Positions 54,006 to 64,000 of a stretch of 64,000 bases of DNA are shown one piece after another. Within the stretch, counting starts at the first letter, position 1. Each line of letters opens with the position of its first letter. The translations under genes and the position numbers were made by a program. Source of the DNA: Seiridium cupressi (lineage: Eukaryota; Ascomycota; Sordariomycetes; Amphisphaeriales; Sporocadaceae); the NCBI GenBank assembly GCA_036674765.1, contig JARVKI010000014.1:310001-374000 (forward strand). The letters run 5' to 3'. The notes under the pieces were generated by a model that was given only the letters and a program-made list of their open reading frames with translations, did not search any database and was not told the DNA's origin.

Positions 54006-55501
54006 ATGGACGAGTTCAGAGAATTGGCCTGGGAAGCCCTAGGCCCCGAGTTGTTCGATCGTGGGAATGATGTCTGTTCTGGCTTCTTTATCCCACAGCT
54101 TGCTTCAGCCTTACAAGGCGAGGCAGAAAATCGCGATGGCTTAAAATGGTCACCTTTGGGGAGAGAAGAGATGGTCGAATTCTTCTCATCTGACAATCAT
54201 GGGCTCAGATTGCTTTATATCCAGACCAATGAAAGAGGGTCCTTGATGATCGATAAGGAAGTGTTCGAACTTTTGTGGCGGTTGGAATCGCCGGGTTTCG
54301 ACGATGCTAGCCTCTGGTTGATCGCTCACAAATACGATGGGTATCATTACTTCCGTGGGCCAAATCAGATAGATACCTTTTTCTTCGGATTCCCATTGTT
54401 CGCGGTCGTATGGACGTTCAACCATCGGACCTTATCGACAGCAGCACTTATCATTGACCGAACCTTCTATCGAGCGTCGGGGGGAAGAGCGGCTCGACGT
54501 CTCCATGTCCCACTGGCGGGAATCGATATGCCGTCTCGAGCCTACTTTATACCCTCTAACTTCACCGCTAGTCTTAAGAAACATGCGTCATACACGAGTG
54601 CGTCGGGGTTTATGGGTTATGTGATTGCCTTAGTGATCTGCATTCGTTATGATGCTTTCGATAGCGAGAGCGACCTATCTCAGATTCGCGAAATCGAGGA
54701 GTCGACCGGCTTCCGATTGGCTGGTATACCGAGACGTGATGGATTCGATATCGAACGGTTGACGCAGTGGTTGCAGACGAGTGGCCAGATCTTGATCACC
54801 ATCTCGGCCAGGAAAAGAACTCTCAGAAGCGTCGCCTCAATGCTGGACCACGTTACCACACAGATGGATGAGATGGGATCGAGCCATCTCGACGGAGACC
54901 TGCAAAGCCGTGCGGCAGAGTCGAGTCGGCATTTGGCCGAGGCGATGCCGTCCATGAAGAGTCGGATCCATGCCTACCAAGAGTACATGGACTATATGAA
55001 CGTTCGAGTCGAGCGATTATCCAACGTGGTGAGACCTACTGCTTTACCACCTTCGTTTCTTGAGACAACATCTCATCAATTGACACAAAACAGTTATTCA
55101 CGTTATTGACCCACAAAGATGCCGAGACAAGTATCGAGCAGGCACACGCTAGCCGTGAGCTGGCAGAAGCAGCGAAACGGGACAGTTCGGCCATGAAGAC
55201 TATAGCCGTCATGACCATGGCATTTCTGCCCGCGACGTTCTTCGCTGCTCTCTTCGCGATCCCGTCGCTGGACTGGAAGAGCGACACTGTCATCCAGGGC
55301 AACCACTGGATATACTGGGCATTCACTGCGCCTGCTACAGTTCTTGTGTTCTTGATCTGGCTTCTGTTGAACAACAGACATTGGATGACGAGGCAGTATG
55401 TGAGGCGTTCCCAGGATATCAAAGAGAAGAAATCAAGGAAGATTTTCCGCGCAATTAGGCACCGAAAAGGTGGCAGTGATACTGTCAATGATGCAGCGTA
55501 A
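54006..55501 (+). CDS. CorA-like membrane protein
   Basis: Two exons, 54006-55028 and 55094-55501, joined in phase 0, 476 residues. The long soluble N-terminal domain ends in a coiled region (SRIHAYQEYMDYMNVRVERL), continued after the intron (THKDAETSIEQAHASRELAE). Two C-terminal transmembrane helices follow: 376-397 (TIAVMTMAFLPATFFAALFAI) and 413-433 (WIYWAFTAPATVLVFLIWLLL). This is the CorA/Mrs2 plan, with a funnel helix, TM1, short loop and TM2. The Mg2+-selecting GMN at the end of TM1 is not present; PSLDW stands there. CorA-like proteins lacking GMN are common in filamentous ascomycetes, often near HET genes, and many have no known transport substrate. I therefore call the fold and not the ion. 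Confidence 0.8.
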
Positions 55502-55897
55502 ATGAGGTGGCTTTCGAAATGGCGTGGTATGATCTCATGCGAGAGGGCTGCAAGGATATGTTTTCTCAGTTGGGATATGACATGGATCGAAGTATACATG
55601 AGCCGCGCGACGTCAGGTGAGCGAGCATATTACTGTTTTCCCCCCACCTTCAATGTAACGAAGCGTCTGACTATCGCGGCGAAACATAAATGGGATAATG
55701 ATCTCTCATTATTTGGTACCAGGGTGTGGTGCTTAAAAGATTGACAATTGATACTTGAGTTTCGTACCAGACTGTTGAGAGCTGGCACATCAAAGTGATG
55801 TTGAAATACCGCAGAAAATCATGTAGCTAAAGAAAAAGACTGATCAGAATGAGACACCCGAGCTCATGGATGCTGAGCTCGGAGCAGCATTCCGGTT
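55502..55897. other. Intergenic, convergent 3' flanks
   Basis: 3' flanks of the CorA-like and SET-domain genes. I see no gene. Confidence 0.4.
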
Positions 55898-57142
55898 TCA
55901 TGCGGCGATCGCAGTATCGCCTCCCATTTCGCCACTCAGCTCTCTGGACGTCGGTCCACGACGCAAGTGTTCAGAACTCGCCGTGAGTGTTTCAGCATCG
56001 TAGGCGTTGCTGGAAGGATTTCCGGCATTCGCGCCTGAACCGAATTCGTGCCCGATCTCGCCCGTGTGGCCCCGGGATGACTCAACGTAGGAGCGCAGGG
56101 CAAATCTCGCGGCCTCGGCGACCTTTTCCGCATGCTTCAATGCATCTTTCAGCGCTTGGGCGGTCGGATCCCTAGTGACGCCTTGGTCACTGCCCGCGGT
56201 ACCGTTGCCTTTTTCAGACAAATTCCCGACCTCGATGGCCTTCTGTTCCAAAAGCTCGCGAATATGGCCATTAATCCAGAGGCCTTCCAGCTGCTCTGAT
56301 GTCATGTCCTTGGCACCAGAGATCCGGCCGCGGCATGTGGGCTTGCCACATAGACAGTCAAATGATTGAGCCATGTCCCATTCCGTGGAGGGATAGAAGA
56401 ACTATTGGACGTGTAAGCAAGCTATTTGGAGTCAACGCGGATCCCTTCCGATTGGGCGACAGACGGTCAACTCTTCGCCGGCTTGGAGGCCATTGGGTCC
56501 TGCCAGAATATTAAGGTTCCCCGTGTCGAAGATCTGGTTCCGCGTTAGTATTGGTGTTACTAGCCAGATGACAAACCGAATCCTGCTTTGTTGTGCGTCA
56601 TCAAGGCAGGCCATGCGAAATGACAGTGGCTCCCTCTCGCGGTCTAGTTCGTCCCATATAAAGAAAGTCCGGGCAGTGGCCACTCTTAGCGCCCCAATCA
56701 TCGGACGGTTTATAACAAAGCAGGACTCGCAAAGCACAAGGAGCAAAGTGGCCATGAGTGGGGACTGACTAATGATGGTTCACATGAGTGGTTGATGTAT
56801 AGCAAGTCGCTATTTAGGTTCAAATGCTTGTTTTTGTCGAACTGGACCGTAGCATAGCTGGGCTCCTCGGCCAAATCACACGGGGGAAACTCCATCTTGG
56901 CATATAAGCCGAAGGGCGGGAGCGTCACTCTGGACAGGCTCTTGGAGGTGAACTCATGCTCGTTGATGATCACTTCCTGGATGTCTGCATGAGACGGCTG
57001 CTTCCAATGAGGCTTCAGGGGAGACATGTTTGTCTTCCACGTGCTGATAATCGCGTCGTCTGCCAATTCCGTGTTAGCACAGTGCCAAGACGTAGATTAT
57101 TGATGACTTACATGTTTCAGCAGAGGCAATGCGCTGCAACAT
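55898..57142 (-). CDS. Small SET-domain protein with post-SET-like cysteines
   Basis: Four exons: 57142-57112, 57059-56770, 56533-56465 and 56401-55898, 297 residues. The first exon (31 bp, MLQRIASAET) has an ATG that the larger open frames miss. The SET fold shows GLYAKMEFPP as the early turn, LYINHSCEPSL as the NHSC cofactor-binding core, then after the second intron GPNGLQAGEELTFFYPSTEW as the C-terminal core with its active-site Tyr. A Cys cluster, CLCGKPTCRG, follows as in post-SET zinc sites. The last 120 residues are helical and Ala/Glu-rich. Such compact SET proteins without a pre-SET part may methylate lysine in histones or other proteins. The substrate is not predictable. Intron 2 (236 bp) is longer than the others. 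Confidence 0.75.
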
Positions 57143-60100
57143 CGGTTCCCGGGGAGGATGTTATGTAACAATGGCAGTCTTGAATGGTGGTTCGAGCTCA
57201 GAACCGGAGGAGGTAAAAAAGATTAAAATAATTCTCGCAAGAGGAGAGCTGCTTAACCGGTCGGTACAGAGCCCTCGTTTGCGCATTTCCGGTCGGCATC
57301 TTCCATTAGCCCTGGACTAATGCCATGTGCTCGGGGTAGACTTGCGGGGTATGGGCAGCCAAGACTGGTACTAGGCCACACTGACGACCATGAGGAGATA
57401 GTCCGTCCTATCACGGTTCACACTGCCGCCCACTTCGGCAACCAAATATTGCAGCTCCAAGGGGCTGGGGGATGGTCAACAAGCCTTCACTGGCGGCCTC
57501 GACGAGCGTGTTTTGCAAGAATGCATCATCCAGGATATCACCTAGGTGCAGTCGATTATGGGCCCATCAATGCAGGACCGAGGCACACCCAGCGCTGCAA
57601 GGGGACGCAGCGCGCAGCACGCAAGGAGGGAGGGCCGGTCCTCGACAAAAAGACATTCTGCAGCATGTCTTGCAGATGGGAATGCGTCAGCTTCGGAAGG
57701 ATGGAAACGTTCGAGAAAGCTTCGAGGTGCAGAGAAGCATGCAACAAGCACGGGAGATTCTCGGACTACAGTACGTATGGCCCTGACCGGGTGCTGTTGC
57801 GGCGCGCTCGGACAAAATTGGACACCCTTGTTGACGTGCCGTCGCTCAGCGCTGCAGCCAAAAGCCTCAAAGCGCGCTCAGAGCTCTGCGGGCCTCTTGC
57901 GGCCAATCCCAACGGCTGTACATGAAACGTTCGCGATGACCTCTTCACGCCGGCAAATCTCCCAAAAGCCTATCTGAGCTCCGAGCACGACTTCGGCATC
58001 CCACTTTACGACACTTCGGTCTCGAAATGCCAGAGCTGCTGCCCTGCCGCTTCCAGAATATGCATCTGCCTCGTGTTCTGGTGCCGCCAAGGGGTCGCCT
58101 CCCATGTGAAAATACTTCCCGCTGTCAAGTTTGTCACGCGGCCGTGCTTCCGCCATCAAACAGGGACACGATGCTCTGATCCCGCAAGGAAGTCCTAGAG
58201 CCGCCCAACACAGAAAGAAATTCCGCCCGCGATGGCCCACCCCAGCAGGCGCGTGGTTTTACCATAAGTGTGTCGTCCCAACGTCCTGCCACCAACCTCG
58301 GCCAGTCATGGTGGAGCAGGCAAGATATCTAACCAAAATCAGCGTTCAACGAATATCTACAAGGCAGCTCGTTCCGTGAGGACTAGACTAGAGCACGTAG
58401 TGGAACGCTGCAAGTCTTTGGTTTCACTGCATGCCGCCATCCGTGTCATTATAGCATGTCGTTGTCAACTCCACATATCCCGGGCGTGTGTGTGGAAGAA
58501 CCTGGCGGCAGCTCCGAGAACGTGGCTTTCGGGGCCTGGCGGATTGATCCACAGAGGCGCGTGCGCACAACGCAGAGCCAAGCATGGTCGTAATCCTCCT
58601 GGTGAGTCTTTCTGTAGTTTATCTTTATTTTCATGTACCTCATTTCAGCAGGTCGTTAGGCACGGTCCGGACGCTGTTTTACATCCCTGCTCGCAATGAC
58701 CTCAGTCGGACTTGGAATCGTGGATTGTCTCTCATCTGTCATACTTGAATAAGCATGTGCTTGGGGTCTCCTGACTTGCTACCGTCCCTTGAGGCCCTTA
58801 GCTGCAGCTTGCCACTGATCATGGACCAAGTTGGGGATCCTGTCAAAGAAGTCACTCACCACCCTACCCTCGCGGATCAAACCCTCACAGGGTTTCATGC
58901 TCATCGGTACCACGTGGTAGCAGCAATATACTGCTCTTGGGGCCCGCACTCGGTCATCCACTGAAACGCATGTCGCCATAGACAGGAGATTGCTTCGTTA
59001 TCTGATCCGCCTGTCAAATCAAGCTCAAGCCTCTGAACAGACTAGGCGGTGTGGGGGATCATCCGTGGCGAGGAGTAGATAAACCACCATCATGGTAAGA
59101 GATCGGACAGTCATTCCTAATGGCCTCATCAATCATCCTACTCATCCCATCTCTCCTGCTGCACTAGCTGCCGCCTGTCGGGGTCGTTTACCCTCCATCG
59201 TTGCCACCTGCTATATTCACTGCGAGTCCACGACCACAAAAACATCGCGCAGCCATGTATCATACAGATAGTCACCGCATGCCCGAAGTCATCGGAGATC
59301 CAGGGCTGCTCAGCATTGATAGTCACAACCCCAAACCACCACCACGGCCTGAACCGATCCCACCTCGTCCGGACCCCAGCCGCCGCCGGCTACATTGAAT
59401 CACTCACGTCATTATGTCGGGCATATATGAGGAGAGCAAGTTTCATTGCATCAGGAAATCTCAGCATCAGTGTGAGCAAGCCTTCTTAGCTGCCATAATC
59501 AGTGACTGATTGCCCCGATCCTCCAGATTATTTATACCACCAATAATCAGGACCTACGAATCATTTTTTCATTGGCGTTGGATACACAAATTGCGAGGAT
59601 ACGAGCGTAGTCGCGATCTCCCCGTGCTATTCTTTGATTTCCTCCGCGATGGCGTGATAATGGTTGGCGGATGTTTTCTTATGTTATCGTTTTTGTATCA
59701 TCAATATACGCAATGGCAGCATGTGCGCCAGAAGCAACAAATAAAAATGGCACGTCACTATGAAAATTCTACCCCTGTTCATCATGTTCGTCAACCTGCA
59801 TCCTTCATAAGCAGCACAAGGACGATAGTACATTTAGTGAGCCCGAGGCCATGGTGTCCAGTACAAGGTGCCTCAGACCGAGGGGTCGTTGAACGAAGAC
59901 GGCGGTTGTGACACTCGCATCAAGCGTCGGCTGACCCGGAAGCTGTAAACCTCAGTAGCCAGATTCCCTGACATTGCCAAGAAATACCCTCTCAACACTG
60001 AAATGATTTTCTCGTTACTTTGAGGAAACCCTGCTTTGCGCTTCCAAACGGGCAGTTGTCGAAAGCTTATTTTCACCTCACCCTTGCCAATGCGGCACAG

Positions 60101-60630
60101 CGAGTTCAAGCCACAAAGGTTAAAGTGCGTGACTTAGTCATCATCATTTCGTTTATTTCACGTTTCATGTTTGCACACATGGCATTATCCAGCAATAAAC
60201 ACGCGAAAATCGCCGAACATGTTTTCTGATGGGCTTAGTTCTGCTACAAGGTAATACTGTCGTCGCAAAGGTCTTATTACTCTACACGCTTTCTTCGGTC
60301 ACATAGCAGCGGAGAAGCCCATTGAGCGCACTCAGATAAAACAAACATCAGCTACCCTTGACTTTTTATATTTTTCGAGTGTATGAACGAGTGTGGGTCC
60401 TCCTATCTATCAAGTACAATTGCCAAATACACCGAGTCTGAAGAACAAAATCTGGCATCCTCTCGCCTCTGACCATCCCAAGTCCATCTTCTCACTCCCA
60501 CATCCATTGATTGGCACATCTGATCGTTGCCTCTATAGAAGCCTTTGTAGGCTCGAGCTTATCAAGCTGTCACATCATCCATGCTTCCGCGTTGAAAGTG
60601 TGTCATGTGCTCATCGGCCCGACCACTACT
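57143..60630. other. Long unresolved region with GC-rich coding-like patches
   Basis: About 57360-57980 has open frames with weak ankyrin-like stretches (HEEIVRPITVHTAAHFGNQ) in one frame and other coding-like pieces in other frames. I could not join them, and frameshifts are likely. The rest holds no convincing gene or RNA. Confidence 0.25.
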
Positions 60631-61385
60631 TTAAGCAGTGGGCGAAGGAGCCGGGGGCTCGCTAGCTGGCAACGAGGCTCCAGAGGGCAGAGGAGCGCCT
60701 GAAGGGGGAGGAACTCCAGAAGCAGCTCCGCTAGGGGGCGGGGGAGGAGCAGTGCCGGACGGCGGTGGTGGTGGCAGAGAAGAGGGCTCCTGGCGAATCT
60801 TCAAGGTGGCAGATGGGGCTGCTGGGGCATCTGAAGGCGGCGGGCCGGCAGGTGCGCTGGCTCCGCTAGGTAGAGGCGGAGGAGTGCCCGACGGAATTGG
60901 GCCACTCGGGACGCCTGATGGTGGTGGTGGAGGGAGAGAAGAAGGCTCCTGGCGAACCTTCACTGCGGGTTGCGTACCAGAGGGTGGAGGAGGCGGTGCA
61001 CTCGCTCCACTGGGCAATGGAGGAGGAGTGCCGGATGGAATTGGGCCACTTGGAACCCCTGAAGGTGGTGGAGGTGGAAGAGATGCCGTATCCTGACGGG
61101 CCTTGACTGCGGGCGTATTAGACGGCGGCGGGAGGTTTGTTGGGGCTGGCCCTGTGGGAGCACCAGTCGGCTACAAAACTCGGGATTAGCGATTGCTTCG
61201 AAAATGGTTGGGCATTCTTTGGTATAAAGGGGAGGTTGGTTTCTTACAGGAGGACCGGTAGGAGTGAAGTCTGTTGGGAATCCGCTGGGCAGCGGAGGCA
61301 GCGAGTTTTCCTGGCGAACGGCCGCCTCGAAGGGAGCAGCTGCGACGCCGGCAGCGACGACCGTAATGGCAGTGAAGAACTTCAT
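60631..61385 (-). CDS. Secreted proline-rich repeat protein with periodic xRQ sites
   Basis: Two exons, 61385-61248 and 61170-60631, joined in phase 0, 225 residues. The ATG at 61385 leads into a signal peptide (MKFFTAITVVAAGVAAAP). The rest is Pro/Ser/Gly/Ala-rich and built of repeats. Each begins with an Arg-Gln step followed by an acidic residue and SLPP: R24-Q25 (VRQENSLPP), R71-Q72 (KARQDTASLPP), R119-Q120 (KVRQEPSSLPP), R172-Q173 (KIRQEPSSLPP). Spacing is 47, 48 and 53 residues. Units contain PSGVPSGPIPSGTPPPLPSG. No enzymatic domain, TM segment or GPI signal is seen. The regular basic sites could be protease cleavage points of a multi-peptide precursor. No KR or RR dibasic site is present, so this is speculative. 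A wall-associated structural protein is the alternative. Confidence 0.8.
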
Positions 61386-61800
61386 GTTGGAAGCGAAGGA
61401 AGAGTTCTTTCTTTGGGGGGAGAGAACGTTGAGCTGTGCAAGCTGTGCGAGATGTTTGCAGCCGGCTGCCTTTGAAAAGATAGTAAGGTGGTTGTTATTG
61501 TGCTGGAAGAGGCTGTTGAGTGATCTGGAGAATTCAAGTCAGATCAACGAGGAGAATCTCATGTCTTCTTATAATCATGGGTCTACATCGTGGGTTCGGC
61601 CATTGCTCATGTCACGTCAGTCCTGATGCCGTTGCATGATCCGAGCTATTCCCCATTCGCCATTATCATAACGTTATACTCGCTATGATGGCGAAGCAGG
61701 CTGAGGCAGTGAAGTGCCGTACTTTCGCAATATACTCTAGTTAGACGCCAGACGTTGGCTCCGCCGTTCACACGTGAAGTCGCAAGCTCAGCTCAGGAGT
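61386..61800. other. Intergenic, promoter side of the proline-rich gene
   Basis: Short overlapping ORFs only. Confidence 0.4.
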
Positions 61801-62630
61801 TCACTGCTCGTTCGCATGGATACGCCCTCCCAGCCATGGCGCCAGAGTCCAGGAAAAGCACTCAGACGTGTGGACTGCGCCTGAATAGACGCCGGGGTCG
61901 AAAGACCAAGTGGAACTTCTGCCGGCAGTCGTTGTCGCGCCAGGATGTCTAAGACCAATTCGTGGTCTATTTCCCGATCGCTCGAGCATATCGCCGGCCT
62001 GGGTGGAGACTATAGTGTTTAGAATACCCCGAAATTCTACGCAGTAGCCCCATTGAACCCACGTTGCCGTCCGACCAACCCTTGAGCCACCAGGCTGATT
62101 CGGGCTACGCGCAACCATGCCAAAACAAATGACGCGGCCTGCGTCGACTTGTCTAGTATTGCTCCCCAAGGCATGATGGGCTGCGGCTATAATTGCACCC
62201 ATCGAGGTCAGGGCTTAGTTGAACCCCCGCAAAAGCAACTGAGAAGTATTTATTTTTGCCCTGTCGATCCCGTGTTTCACCTAGTCTCTTTGGGCTTGTT
62301 TCAACGTCGAGCTGATCGAGGCCAACGACCTCTCGCCTCATCAGCCTCTGGTCCAATTCACGCCTTCGACTTAGGTCGAAGGTTTTGTCGCCTGACGATT
62401 ACGCACCACGATTGACGAATACCCGTCTGTGCGATCAACATGAGCTGAACTTTACCGTCCAGTGAAAGAGTGATCTTCGTCCCAAAGTCCAGCAAATGCG
62501 CGGTGTGCCCTCTACAGTCGTCGTCCTCCTCCTCCTCGTAGCTCCGCAGCATGGTTTCTTGCTCGCCCTGGGCCGGCAGGTCGTTGCTGCTTTGGGGCGG
62601 CGTCGCAATGTCTCCATTCAATGAACTCAT
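61801..62630 (-). CDS. Candidate unidentified gene, model incomplete
   Basis: An ATG at 62630 opens MSSLNGDIATPPQ, then an acidic stretch (SYEEEEDDDCRGHTAH) and LDFGTKITLSLDG. A GT..AG pair (62455-62392) joins in phase to DKTFDLSRRRELDQRLMRRE and VVGLDQLDVETSPKRL. After that either the frame reads on to a stop at 62153, or a second intron leads into a frame starting AAAHHALGSNTRQVDAG and ending at 61801. Residue patterns over the first join look coding. I do not recognise the family, and the 3' structure is open. Confidence 0.35.
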
Positions 62631-63283
62631 CACAACCTGATGATCGGCATCTTATTCGACCCAGAACCTGACCGCGTTGTGGACGGATTTGTCACTAGCA
62701 CTCAGATCTACCAGCCAATAGGCCTGTGCTGTAGTCCCGGACATGGAAACTGCATCCTACGACATGTCTCAATGGCTGGTCTTTCACTACGTTGCTGTGA
62801 ACGTCATCAAAGCAACTTGCTGGGTCACATTGCGATTGGCTCATCAATGTGTATATACGCATTGCGATACCGGACCCCGATGTCGCATGGCCGGTGCAAG
62901 TGTCCTGTGATTATTTAGCTGGCATTCATCAATCAACAAGGCTCATAATTATCACCAGAGAGGTTTTGCGATCACCAATTCAGCCTCTGCCTACATGTAC
63001 TTAAGTGGCAATCTGTCCGTGGACAAATCCTCCGCCATCTTGGCCGCTTTCAATTCACCACAGCGACATGCCATCTTCACAATATCCATCGCACCTGGAG
63101 GAATTATCAGCCACATGAACTGACATTAAGACGCAATTACTATTTGTTACCAAAGAAGCACCTACCAGAACTGGGAGACTCGGCCGCCCGGTCTTGAGCA
63201 AGCTCACATATGCCCGTCTGTCCGAGGAGTAGTTGGGCACTCCATGTAATCGCTTTAACCCCCCAATAGCTGCTATGTTGCTT
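62631..63283. other. Intergenic, no gene supported
   Basis: This is the upstream side of the candidate gene and the 3' flank of the HIT gene. Nothing else is convincing. Confidence 0.4.
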
Positions 63284-64000
63284 TTAAATGCGTTCTTTTG
63301 TTTCCCACTGTCTCATCGAGGGATGATTGGGGTCGTCCCTTTTGGTTTTGACGAAATCTCGTAACTCAAGCGCGTCCACGGTTTTCTTATCGTTGGCAAA
63401 GGTAGAGAATTGGCGAAACCTCCAAGGTGTCAAAACGATATGCATGTGTAAGTGGCTGATGCTTTGTTGGGGGAAGAGATGCAGTCCGAATTGGAAGTCC
63501 CCGTATGTGGCCTTGAGAGCATCCTCCTCAAACCACTGCAAGCATCTCGTCGCCAGATCATGCGCCTCCATGATCGACTGGCGGGCTGCTGCAGAGCCGC
63601 GTCCGTTTTCATTCAGCGCTTCGAGCCGATGCTTGGCTGCTTTGTCAACAGTGTTCAATTGGTGCCCGAGGACGCTCTTGCGGAACTCTTCCTTTTCCCA
63701 GTTTACCTTGAAGAGCGCAATCATATCGTCAATGATCGAAACATTTTCGGCGTTCAGCGACACACCGTTGAAGAACCCCAGCTTGGGAATGGCAAGAATG
63801 TGAATCATGGACATTCCAGCTCGCTCGGGCTTTTCCAGTTCCTGTCCGACATGATATGAGCGAGCGTTCCCAATGAGGAAGGCATCGCGCCCCTCCGCAA
63901 GGATGGGGCCCTTGTAGTTACGGAATATATTGTTGGGTTGAATCCATTTGGGGTTCTCCCTTAGGTCAATGGCCCATCTGTGATCCTTTTCGTTCCGTAG
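63284..64000 (-). CDS. HIT-family (histidine-triad) protein, 5' end beyond the window
   Basis: The frame is open from the stop at 63284 to the window edge, about 238 residues, so the start and any upstream exons lie outside. The visible part has NNIFRNYKGPILAEG and NARSYHVGQEL, then a conserved core (MSMIHILAIPKLGFFNG) and, near its end, the triad SISHLHMHIVLTP with histidines in H.H.H order. The remaining tail (WRFRQFSTFANDKKTVDALELRDF) is typical of long fungal members. HIT proteins hydrolyse or transfer nucleotide groups; this longer form resembles the DcpS/aprataxin-type group more than the small Hint proteins. Substrate is unknown. Confidence 0.8.
   Translation of the reverse strand, partial: LRNEKDHRWAIDLRENPKWIQPNNIFRNYKGPILAEGRDAFLIGNARSYHVGQELEKPERAGMSMIHILAIPKLGFFNGVSLNAENVSIIDDMIALFKVNWEKEEFRKSVLGHQLNTVDKAAKHRLEALNENGRGSAAARQSIMEAHDLATRCLQWFEEDALKATYGDFQFGLHLFPQQSISHLHMHIVLTPWRFRQFSTFANDKKTVDALELRDFVKTKRDDPNHPSMRQWETKERI

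Noticed and set aside
60638..61096. Gly-rich plus-strand frame of 152 residues
   Set aside because: It is the antisense of the proline-rich repeat gene; CCN codons read as GGN produce it automatically.

Overview
The window is nuclear DNA of a filamentous ascomycete, most likely a Sordariomycete. Short GT..AG introns (about 45-250 bp) interrupt most genes. The gene set is typical of Pezizomycotina: a HET-domain protein, a CorA-like protein, WSC-domain wall proteins, a GPI-anchored cupredoxin and an Lhs1-type ER chaperone. Intergenic gaps of 1-3 kb carry decayed coding remnants. I saw no rRNA gene, convincing tRNA, CRISPR array or intact transposon.

Layout. 1-10 kb: a secreted bacterial-type S1 serine protease, a six-exon degenerate-type protein kinase, and a 1248-residue secreted protein with three WSC domains, a mucin region and a DUF7908-like end. 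10-16 kb: a HET-domain gene, then an accessory stretch with a membrane-protein gene broken by one in-frame TGA, a frameshifted remnant and a 46-base T tract. 16-33.8 kb: a BRD8/Bdc1-like bromodomain protein, a small coiled-coil protein, a pepsin-family protease, the Lhs1/GRP170 chaperone, an AT-hook protein and a cytochrome-b5-like membrane protein. 33.8-39 kb: AT-rich sequence, then a GPI-anchored cupredoxin. 39-46.5 kb, the conserved core: CENP-X/MHF2, the mitochondrial ADP/ATP carrier with a 21-nt exon, divergent genes for ribosomal proteins eS25 and uS7, and a GNAT acetyltransferase. 47.7-50.2 kb: a decayed gene resembling the fungal linalool dehydratase/isomerase-domain family, and two small tandem orphan genes that may be paralogues. 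51.7-57.1 kb: a type II membrane protein with a GT32-like segment, a CorA-like protein and a small SET-domain protein. 57-64 kb: mostly unresolved, with a secreted proline-rich repeat protein, a candidate unidentified gene and the 3' part of a HIT-family gene running off the end.

Conserved housekeeping blocks (chromatin, translation, ER folding, mitochondrial nucleotide exchange) alternate with accessory islands holding secreted hydrolases, surface proteins, HET/CorA-type genes and broken genes. Exon coordinates were derived by hand from splice signals and reading-frame continuity. Family names come from motif recognition, with no database search.
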